The notes below the pieces were generated by a model. The model was not told the origin of the DNA. It saw only the letters and a list, made by a program, of their open reading frames with translations, and did not search any database. The position numbers were made by a program, and so were the translations under genes. 10,882 nucleotides of DNA from positions 1 to 10,882 of the forward strand of contig JALSNB010000175.1 in assembly GCA_026987225.1 (NCBI GenBank), in the 5' to 3' direction. Of this stretch, positions 1 to 6,100 are shown piece after piece (within the stretch, counting starts at the first letter, position 1; each line of letters opens with the position of its first letter). This DNA comes from Caldisericaceae bacterium (GTDB lineage Bacteria > Caldisericota > Caldisericia > Caldisericales > Caldisericaceae).

Positions 1-485
1 ACCTTATATTGAGGCTTAGCTACATGCGTTTTTCCGGAAAGCTCACGTTAAATAAGGGCGAGCATTTCTGCACGATCGAATTTTTTAACGGGAATGTAAG
101 CGGTGCGTTCGGTTGGAAATTGGAAGGCGAAAATGCGATTATTCATCTCTTTCTCGAAAAGAAATCTTTTGATTTTTTCCTCTCTTCTCCCGTGGAAATA
201 AGTGATGAAGTGTCATTCGATCCTCCGCGCGGCACCGTTCACATATTGAATTTGATAAAAACGCTCAATAAGGATTTTTCATTTCTTTCGGAAGGCATTA
301 CAAAAAGCATTACGCTGAATGAAAACGTTCAAACCGAAATCGACCTCAGCGGGGCGGAGATGAAAGAGCTTTTGAAATTTGCAGCACCCCGCCCGGTAAA
401 ATCCCTTATTTCTCCTCTTTTAAAAGAAAACCTCTTTTCTCTTAAAAAGTTTTTTGACAGAAATCTTCTTATCGTAACTCCTTAA
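1..485 (+). CDS. DUF4388 (PatA N-terminal-like) domain protein, 5' end cut off
   Basis: The frame is open to the left edge, so the gene starts outside the window; the in-frame TTG at 9 and ATG at 24 lie inside the domain and are unlikely starts. The visible part reads as the core of DUF4388: a helix ending in FSGKLTLNKG, the strand-turn-strand CTIEFFNGNVSGAFG, then GENAIIHLFL and SFDFFLSSP. This matches the family pattern of SGxL, IxFxxGxVxxA, GexAlxxLL, FxF. DUF4388 domains occur in response-regulator-linked and gliding/signalling proteins, and their biochemical role is not established. The C-terminal 90 residues are mostly helical and charged, with no motif I recognise. There is no signal peptide or membrane segment in the visible part, so it is probably cytoplasmic. 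It converges on the neighbouring leftward operon across a short hairpin. The domain call is from pattern recognition and fairly secure; the function is unknown. Confidence 0.7.
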   Translation, partial: LILRLSYMRFSGKLTLNKGEHFCTIEFFNGNVSGAFGWKLEGENAIIHLFLEKKSFDFFLSSPVEISDEVSFDPPRGTVHILNLIKTLNKDFSFLSEGITKSITLNENVQTEIDLSGAEMKELLKFAAPRPVKSLISPLLKENLFSLKKFFDRNLLIVTP

Positions 486-524
486 AAAGTGTGCCCGCAC
501 GGCATAACCATACGGGCAAGTTTT
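486..524. terminator. Probable bidirectional rho-independent terminator
   Basis: TGCCCG at 492-497 pairs with CGGGCA at 513-518, with a further weak GG/CC pairing inside the loop. On the + strand the hairpin is followed by AGTTTTA. On the - strand it is followed by CAC and then TTTTT (from the A-run at 484-488). It lies exactly between the stop codons of two convergent genes, where a shared terminator is expected. Confidence 0.6.
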
Positions 525-2034
525 ATACGATTCCGAAATATGCAAGTATGAGATACAGTGAAATTAAAAGTAGCATGATGCCGAAAAAAGTGAGCCAACC
601 CGCAATTTTTTTGTAGTGAGACGTAAGGCGCTTTTCGCTGTGGATGCTTAGCATGTTTGTAAAGTGCGGATGAGGGACAAATTCGAATCCGTTTTCACTT
701 CTCTGTATTCCCCCGAGGAAAAACACTTTTCTTCCGTTTTCTAATGCACGCTCTTTCGCCCTGAAGCTTTCGCGTGAGAGAAAACCGGCTAATCCGTGTT
801 TTACGAACGGTTGTATCATAGGATCGTTTTTGTCTCTTATCGTCTTATTGAACGTAACGGGGAGGTCTGTTTTCGGAACACTTCCTTCTTCTTTTATCAG
901 TACGCCTCTTTCACCTTTTAACTCTTTTACTTTGAACGTTGTTATTTTCTTGTTTTTCCATACGGGCACCCATCTGTCATTTTCGCTTCCATCCGCATCC
1001 TCTTCGCTTTTGAGTTGAAAAAGTTCCGCGCTGAACATTACGACATCCTTTTTTGAAAAAGGCGCTTTAAGGGGATGTTCCGCTTCTACGCGCCCGACAA
1101 ATTTTCCGTAAACTCTTCTTTTGTTAGGGAAATTGCTCAGTGAGATGCGCCTTGCCTTTGATATGAATGCAATTCTTCTTTTTTTGCTTTTTGCAACGGA
1201 AAAGAATACTATCGAAAGCAAAAACAGAATGCCGCCCGCTATGCCTCCGCCATTCTTCGGCATTTTTCCGTTAAAGATGTTTTTGAAACCGTTTAAAAAC
1301 GGAATTCGAGAGTTTTGCCCGGAGATATTTTCTTTGTAAACTTTTACTCTTTTTCCGAATTCGTCCGGGGTTAAGGAATCGTTGAACAGTGCAAGAATAT
1401 CGTCCGTTTTTGCCCGAATTACGGAAAGATTTCCTCCCTCTCCCTTGAACTTCAGTGCGATTTCTTTTGCATAGGGGCAGTCCTGCACTGCAAGGTAGAA
1501 CATTCCGATTGTATCGCTTGGAAGTTGCTGTTTGTTCCCGTTATATCGAACTACTGCGGATAACGTATCGTTTTGAAAAGAGATGTTTTCTGCAAATGCG
1601 TTCGCATCAAGCAGATCGTCCGAAAGCTCTTTAAAAGAGTTTCTTAAGTCCAGAAATTCCGCAAGGTCCGTAAAATCGTCTTCGCTCAATATTCCGTTTA
1701 AGTAATCATGTGCGTCTATACCCCTTATGTAAACGCCAAGCACGGGTTCGTCATTTTCACACGCTTCAACGAGTATGTTTTGTGCCTTATCGAATTTTTT
1801 GAAGCTCTTTAGCGCCGTATTTACAAGAATCCCTGCGATGTTTTTCGGAATAATGTCAAACCCGATTTGTATGAAGAGATTATCGTTGTCCGTTGAAACA
1901 AAAGCATCGTTAAATCCGTCGCTTTTCAGTATTGTGAGTATTTCTTTTTCCGCGCTTTCCGAGTATGCACTCACACCCCTTACTGCCGAAAAGGCAATCA
2001 AAAGCAGCATAACGAATACGATTGCTTTTTTCAT
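523..2034 (-). CDS. Membrane protein with duplicated extracytoplasmic module and GIDE/MUL1-like C-terminal domain
   Basis: 503 aa. Residues 1-23 form a signal peptide (MKK, hydrophobic core, cleavage near VSA). Residues about 50-127 and 155-230 look like two copies of one roughly 75-residue module. Each opens with NDxL, has a central stretch rich in Ala and Lys, and ends LSEDDF or LTPDEF. A transmembrane helix at about 264-281 is followed by KSKKRR, which places the next part in the cytoplasm by the positive-inside rule. Residues about 308-475 resemble the GIDE/BAM domain of bacterial membrane proteins and of MUL1: GxVEAExPLKAPFSKKDVVMF, a W-containing strand, a GRKVFFLGG segment and SIHSEKRL just before the final TM helix (about 477-500). 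There is no RING finger. The start is supported by AAAGGAG, and the ATGA overlap with the upstream gene implies translational coupling. The GIDE call is moderate, made by eye; the N-terminal modules are of no family I know. Confidence 0.6.
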   Translation of the reverse strand: MKKAIVFVMLLLIAFSAVRGVSAYSESAEKEILTILKSDGFNDAFVSTDNDNLFIQIGFDIIPKNIAGILVNTALKSFKKFDKAQNILVEACENDEPVLGVYIRGIDAHDYLNGILSEDDFTDLAEFLDLRNSFKELSDDLLDANAFAENISFQNDTLSAVVRYNGNKQQLPSDTIGMFYLAVQDCPYAKEIALKFKGEGGNLSVIRAKTDDILALFNDSLTPDEFGKRVKVYKENISGQNSRIPFLNGFKNIFNGKMPKNGGGIAGGILFLLSIVFFSVAKSKKRRIAFISKARRISLSNFPNKRRVYGKFVGRVEAEHPLKAPFSKKDVVMFSAELFQLKSEEDADGSENDRWVPVWKNKKITTFKVKELKGERGVLIKEEGSVPKTDLPVTFNKTIRDKNDPMIQPFVKHGLAGFLSRESFRAKERALENGRKVFFLGGIQRSENGFEFVPHPHFTNMLSIHSEKRLTSHYKKIAGWLTFFGIMLLLISLYLILAYFGIV

Positions 2035-3482
2035 TTCAAGTCTCCTTTTTCTCTTGCAAGTTCGATGTAAAATTTGGCGCGCTTTACCGGATCTTTGAAT
2101 TCTCCTTTACTGTATTTGTTTGCTATTTGCGATGGGTTGGTTCCTGTAAAATCTTTTGTTTTGAGCTGCTGCACGTTTATTATAATCACTCCGTCACTTT
2201 TTATATCTCTTATCAGTGCTTCTTCCGATGTTTTGCTTTTTTTGATTTTTGCTATCAGTGTTTTGTATTCAAGTTCGTAAGATACCGCAATCCTCTTTTT
2301 TGTTATAATGCCCAATTTGTCCAATACCCAGCTTACGGGTTTGGATAGTTTGCTACTGATTTCACCTATAATCCCTTTTATTTTACTGTATTTATTTTCC
2401 AGATCGGTAATCGAGTTAAATTTGTTATACAAACCTGCTGACAGAGAATCCACTCCCAACTCTATTTGAGTTTTCTTAATATCTCCGAGCCCTAACTTTT
2501 GGTTTATCGCATTGTTTATTTCATTACTTACAATTGACCCTCCCGGAACAACTCCCGTTATTTTGTCAGTAAAGTATTTCCCGACATGGTATTTCAGTTT
2601 ATCTTTCCACGTCGGATCGCTTGTTTTTACCTTTTTCTTTTTTTCTCTCGCTTTTTGCACTTCTACTGTTTTGAATTTGTTCTTTTCCCGGATTTTTTCG
2701 ATCGCTTCTTTAACTTTGTCTCTGTAAGTTTTATCTATGTTTATTTGCGGATTTTCATGGAAAATATGCATTCCTTCTTTTTTGTTTTTCTTTGTTGCGT
2801 TTCTAAAAATGTTGTTCAACTCTCTGAGATGATTGAGGATTTTTTCTTTTGCGGTTATCTTGCTCTCTTTTCTCTTTCCTGCAATTTCACAGAGTTTTCC
2901 CTGATATAAAATTTTGTGATGATACGAGAATGCAGGCCAATTTGCGAACGGCCCTCCCCATACATGGTTCAGCCTTGCCCTTATTCTTACCGTGTTTGAT
3001 GCGTATTTCTTCGGTATTTTGATTACAAAGTTTTTGCTGTAAGTGCTTTTCATTTTGGAGGCATCAAAGTGAAACTGCCCGTTTACCTCGCTTGCGCCTT
3101 CCCGCCATGCCTGCGGCCCTCTTACCTGCCAATTCCACAGGTTCAGTGTTTTGCAGTTTGTTCCGTTTACTTCTTCTCTTGTCAGCACCTTTCCGTTTTT
3201 TACCTCTCCCCCGCCCCCTATTGAATACGAGTCCGGAAGGACGGGCCAGGTGCCGTTTTTGCCTAAAATGTCCGCTGCGATCGAAACCTGATCCTCTTCC
3301 GGCAATTGCCCCGGTGGATTCAGGTTCGATACGGTAATTTTTCCTTTGACAATGTAGAACTGCCCGTCAAACGACTTGCTTGTTATTGCTGTTTCAATGG
3401 TTTGCGCCTTTACATGCGGTATATTTAAAAGTGAAAATAGCATGAGAAAGGCGACGGTTAGAATAAACCCCTTTTTAAACAT
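2031..3482 (-). CDS. Secreted protein of unknown family
   Basis: 483 aa, not recognised. Residues 1-26 are a clear signal peptide (cleavage after VKA, before Q27) with no lipobox. Residues about 27-200 look beta-rich and aromatic (many Trp, Tyr and Gly), with the only two cysteines at C110 and C198, a possible disulfide. Residues about 204-295 are strongly basic and helical (long Lys/Arg/Glu runs). Residues about 300-395 hold a Gly-rich, moderately hydrophobic stretch (ITGVVPGGSIVSNEINNAI) followed by amphipathic helices. The last 90 residues are Lys-rich and mixed alpha/beta. There is no membrane anchor, so it may be released or held at the cell surface by its partner. A GGGGGG-type ribosome binding site sits just before the ATG. 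The stop overlaps the start of the next gene (ATGA), which ties it to the GIDE-like membrane protein. No enzymatic motif was found. Confidence 0.75.
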   Translation of the reverse strand: MFKKGFILTVAFLMLFSLLNIPHVKAQTIETAITSKSFDGQFYIVKGKITVSNLNPPGQLPEEDQVSIAADILGKNGTWPVLPDSYSIGGGGEVKNGKVLTREEVNGTNCKTLNLWNWQVRGPQAWREGASEVNGQFHFDASKMKSTYSKNFVIKIPKKYASNTVRIRARLNHVWGGPFANWPAFSYHHKILYQGKLCEIAGKRKESKITAKEKILNHLRELNNIFRNATKKNKKEGMHIFHENPQINIDKTYRDKVKEAIEKIREKNKFKTVEVQKAREKKKKVKTSDPTWKDKLKYHVGKYFTDKITGVVPGGSIVSNEINNAINQKLGLGDIKKTQIELGVDSLSAGLYNKFNSITDLENKYSKIKGIIGEISSKLSKPVSWVLDKLGIITKKRIAVSYELEYKTLIAKIKKSKTSEEALIRDIKSDGVIIINVQQLKTKDFTGTNPSQIANKYSKGEFKDPVKRAKFYIELAREKGDLK

Positions 3483-3509
3483 TATCCCCCCCTACTTTTT
3501 AATTTAACG

Positions 3510-3515
3510 ATTATA
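3510..3515 (-). promoter_or_regulatory. Possible -10 element for the leftward two-gene operon
   Basis: The minus strand reads TATAAT here, 27 bases before the ATG of the secreted-protein gene, with an overlapping TATACT just upstream. No good -35 box stands at the right spacing (the best is TTTAAT or CTTTAA), so this is a weak call resting on the -10 match and its position. Confidence 0.35.
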
Positions 3516-3554
3516 GTATAGTACTGAATTTGAAATATTAAAGTTTGTCCTTGC

Positions 3555-3704
3555 GAATTAGAACTGTCATTGATGTTGTAGAGATGATAAATTGATAAAT
3601 CCTTTTGCCGAAAAATCCGGCTTAATAAGAAAGGATATAAGGACTGAACGAGGGTTTTGTCATACCGATAAGTAGTTATGAGAATTAGAATATGCGAATT
3701 AGAA
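3555..3704. repeat. Three copies of GAATTAGAA upstream of the plsY-like operon
   Basis: GAATTAGAA occurs at 3555-3563, 3682-3690 and 3696-3704. The first and third copies extend to the 12-base word TGCGAATTAGAA (3552-3563 and 3693-3704). The second and third copies are 14 bases apart and end 12 bases before the -35 box at 3717. They could be regulator binding sites, or chance words in AT-rich DNA. Confidence 0.45.
3599..3636. other. Imperfect hairpin in the divergent intergenic region
   Basis: ATCCTTT (3599-3605) pairs with AAAGGAT (3630-3636), and inside it GCCG (3607-3610) pairs with CGGC (3618-3621) across a 7-base loop. One side of the structure carries an 8-base bulge. It has no T-run of terminator type on either strand. 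The 299 bases between the divergent genes (3483-3781) otherwise hold only the promoters and short repeats listed separately; I see no gene there. Confidence 0.35.
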
Positions 3705-3716
3705 GTTTTTAATATA

Positions 3717-3744
3717 TTGACAAATACTTTAAACAAGATAAAAT
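3717..3744 (+). promoter_or_regulatory. Sigma70-type promoter of the plsY-like/ABC operon
   Basis: A perfect -35 box TTGACA (3717-3722) stands 16 bases before TAAAAT (3739-3744). The predicted transcript would begin near 3751, about 30 bases before the plsY-like ATG. No second promoter or terminator is evident between the following four genes, so this one probably drives the whole set. Confidence 0.65.
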
Positions 3745-3781
3745 GTAACAAAATAAAAAGGAGAGAAGCTTATATCTAAAT

Positions 3782-4417
3782 ATGGACACTATAAATAGTT
3801 ATATAATAAGTGCTGTTTTTTCATTTTTATTGGGAGCCGTACCGTTCTCATACATAGTGGCAAAATTGTATAAAAATATAGATATAAGGGATTACGGTAC
3901 ACATAATCCCGGTGCAGGAAACGTTTTTAAAGTTGTCGGTTGGAAAGCAGGTATACTGGCATTGATCGGAGATATAGGAAAAGGTACCGTGTCAATGTGG
4001 ATTATTCATGCGATATTTGACTTTAATCCGCACACTTTATTGATTTTCTTGATGTTTTCCGTTTTCGGGCACATATTTTCTCCTTTTTTACAATTCAGGG
4101 GAGGAAAAGGTGCGGCGGTTGCAGGCGGTGCTTTTCTGTACATAGTGTGGCTGAAAGTAGGATTCGGCGCTGTTGCAATCCTCGCTTTGGTTGCTTTACC
4201 GGCGGTATTGATATACTTTTTTTCGCACTCACTTGTTTTGGGGCTTTCAATTGTACCTTTCGTATTTGTGTTTTTACTCTATAAATTCGGATTTGATGGT
4301 ATCTTTATTATTATAACGTCAGTGGAGTTGTTAATTTTGGAAATTATTGCCATTCCTTTTATTAAAAGGGATATGAAAGAATTGAACGGAATTTTTAAAA
4401 AAAGCAAATTGGTTTAA
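3782..4417 (+). CDS. plsY: PlsY-like glycerol-3-phosphate acyltransferase (divergent)
   Basis: 211 aa, multi-spanning inner-membrane protein. The PlsY family transfers an acyl group from acyl-phosphate to glycerol-3-phosphate to make lysophosphatidic acid, the first step of phospholipid synthesis. Motif 1 is recognisable: GAVPFSYIVAKL (18-29), then IDIRDYGTHNPGAGNVFK (33-50), in place of the usual GSxNxGATN. D64-IGKG follows. Motif 2 is strong: GHIFSPFLQFRGGKGA (96-111), the loop linked to phosphate binding. The usual third motif (HRxNIxRLxxGxE) near the C terminus is missing; the chain ends IKRDMKELNGIFKKSKLV. It may therefore be a paralogue with changed activity. The AAGGAG at 3758-3763 lies 18 bases before the ATG, longer than usual, and no nearer in-frame start exists. 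It leads an operon with ABC exporter genes 44 bases downstream. The family call is secure; the substrate is less so. Confidence 0.82.
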   Translation: MDTINSYIISAVFSFLLGAVPFSYIVAKLYKNIDIRDYGTHNPGAGNVFKVVGWKAGILALIGDIGKGTVSMWIIHAIFDFNPHTLLIFLMFSVFGHIFSPFLQFRGGKGAAVAGGAFLYIVWLKVGFGAVAILALVALPAVLIYFFSHSLVLGLSIVPFVFVFLLYKFGFDGIFIIITSVELLILEIIAIPFIKRDMKELNGIFKKSKLV

Positions 4418-4461
4418 AATGAGTTTGTTTAAATTATTGTTAATGGAGGAGGATAGAGTGC

Positions 4462-5403
4462 ATGAAAAATAGAAACGGTAGAAAGAGAGTCGGAATTTTT
4501 TCGTTGCTTGTTGTTGCAAGCCTTGTCGTAATCTTTTTATTTGTTTTTGTCGGGAGTAAAAATACTACCGGACAGAACAGAAACAATGTTAAAGAAAATG
4601 TTGTTATAGTGAAGAAATCAAATATTATAAGTACCGCCGATCTGTCAGGAACCGTGTACGCGGATCCGCGTATAAATCTGCTTTCGGAAGTTACGGGAAG
4701 AATTAAAAAAATCTATGTAAAAGACGGAGATTCCGTAAAAAACGGACAGAATATAATGGATATTGACCTGTCCAAAACATTGTACGGCCGCTCCGAAGTA
4801 GTTACGATTACATCCCCAATCAAAGGAAAAGTTCTTTTGCTAAACGTATCGGAAGGTGATACCGTGTTTCCCAGATCTATGCTTGGCGTTATAGGCGGAG
4901 ATAATTTTATTGCTAAATTTTATGCGGACGAACTCGATGCCGTGAACATTAAAAAGGGACAGAAGGCTGTTCTTTCTTTTGAGGCTTATCCGGATAAAAA
5001 GTTCGATATTACGGTGGAATCCGTAAGTTATACTGTCGTAACCACGCAACAGGGAGTTAAGGCTTATCTGGTGACAGTGAAAATTCCTCAGGAAGAATAT
5101 TCGTATATGAAGGACGGATTGAGTGCAAATATCAAAATTATTACGGCCGAAAAGAAAAATGTTTTAATCGTACCCATCGAATCAGTAGGTTCCGACAGTT
5201 CGGGAAGTTTTGTTGATTTGATAGACGAACACGGGAATATTAAAAAAACTTATGTAAAAACAGGTATTTCATCGGATGATTTTACCGAAATTGTATCAGG
5301 GTTAAAAGAAGGGGATAAAATACTGGAAACACCGAGAGAAAATATATTTGAAAATATCGGAGTAAAGGCTCCCTTCGGCATGTTCAAAAACAATGGAAAC
5401 TGA
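4462..5403 (+). CDS. MacA/HlyD-type membrane-fusion (periplasmic adaptor) protein
   Basis: 313 aa. An N-terminal signal anchor (about 11-31, after KNRNGRKR) holds it in the inner membrane. A split lipoyl domain follows: residues 72-103 (INLLSEVTGRIKKIYVKDGDSVKNGQNI) and 113-144 (VVTITSPIKGKVLLLNVSEGDTV), both with the G-x-V/I ... GD/GQ hairpin pattern. A beta-barrel domain (about 148-230, AKFYADELDAVNIKKGQKAVLSF) and a C-terminal membrane-proximal domain (about 233-290, ending LKEGDKILE) complete the order usual for MacA-like adaptors. Only about ten residues (LSKTLYGRSE) join the lipoyl halves, so the coiled-coil hairpin that reaches an outer-membrane TolC channel is absent. The ATG has GGAGGAGG nine bases upstream. 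It sits directly before a MacB-type ATPase and permease, which it should regulate or couple to. The family call is confident; the substrate is unknown. Confidence 0.85.
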   Translation: MKNRNGRKRVGIFSLLVVASLVVIFLFVFVGSKNTTGQNRNNVKENVVIVKKSNIISTADLSGTVYADPRINLLSEVTGRIKKIYVKDGDSVKNGQNIMDIDLSKTLYGRSEVVTITSPIKGKVLLLNVSEGDTVFPRSMLGVIGGDNFIAKFYADELDAVNIKKGQKAVLSFEAYPDKKFDITVESVSYTVVTTQQGVKAYLVTVKIPQEEYSYMKDGLSANIKIITAEKKNVLIVPIESVGSDSSGSFVDLIDEHGNIKKTYVKTGISSDDFTEIVSGLKEGDKILETPRENIFENIGVKAPFGMFKNNGN

Positions 5404-6097
5404 TAGGATGACGAAGGTTATTGACGCAAGAAACATTAAAAAGGAATATGATATGGGCACGACAAAAGTTCGTGCTCTTAACGGTATATCTCTGGTTTTG
5501 AACAAAGGAGAAATGATTTCCATTATGGGTCCTTCCGGTTCCGGAAAATCAACTTTAATGCACATACTCGGTTGTCTCGATGTTATGACTTCGGGAGAAT
5601 ATTATCTGGACGGAATTAATGTTTCGGAGCTTAGCGATAACGAACTGTCCGGAATAAGAAATAAGAAAATAGGTTTTATCTTTCAGTCTTTTAATCTTCT
5701 TCCTCATATGAATGTCAAAGAAAACGTTTTGCTTCCGGTCATTTATAATGATGAGATCGATATAAAAGAAGCTGAGGAAAGAGCGTTGAATCTTTTGGAA
5801 TACGTTGGTTTACGTGATAGATTGGATCATTTTCCGGCACAACTTTCCGGAGGGGAAAAGCAAAGAGTAGCCATAGTTCGTGCTCTTGTAAATAATCCGT
5901 CTGTTATTCTGGCTGACGAACCCACCGGGAATCTCGATTCCAAAACGGGAACCGAAATTCTCGATATATTAAAAAACCTTAATGAAAATGGGGTTAGTGA
6001 AATTATTGTTACGCATGACCCCACGATTGCGAATATGACAAAAAGAATAGTTCACATAAAAGACGGAGTAATAATAAGCGAGGAATTGAAGGAGTAA
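5393..6097 (+). CDS. MacB/LolD-type ABC transporter ATP-binding subunit
   Basis: 234 aa cytoplasmic ATPase with every expected motif. These are Walker A GPSGSGKST (46-54), Q-loop Gln98 in FQSFNLLP, signature LSGGEKQRVA (151-160), Walker B VILADEPTGNLD (171-182) and switch His208 in VTHD. The sequence belongs to the subfamily that pairs with FtsX-like permeases (MacB, LolD, FtsE). The coding region overlaps the end of the adaptor gene by 11 bases. A second ATG at 5408 (giving MTKVIDARN, the more usual N terminus) lies just after the adaptor stop and may be the true start; neither has a strong ribosome binding site, so translation probably relies on coupling. It is followed after 3 bases by its permease. 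It powers, by ATP binding and hydrolysis, conformational changes in the permease and adaptor. The family call is very secure. Confidence 0.93.
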   Translation: METDRMTKVIDARNIKKEYDMGTTKVRALNGISLVLNKGEMISIMGPSGSGKSTLMHILGCLDVMTSGEYYLDGINVSELSDNELSGIRNKKIGFIFQSFNLLPHMNVKENVLLPVIYNDEIDIKEAEERALNLLEYVGLRDRLDHFPAQLSGGEKQRVAIVRALVNNPSVILADEPTGNLDSKTGTEILDILKNLNENGVSEIIVTHDPTIANMTKRIVHIKDGVIISEELKE

Positions 6098-6100
6098 ACT

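Noticed and set aside
3482..3751. A leftward 89-codon open frame filling the divergent intergenic region
   Set aside because: It overlaps the plsY promoter and the leftward operon's own leader and ribosome binding site, has no ribosome binding site, and its composition is that of AT-rich non-coding DNA.
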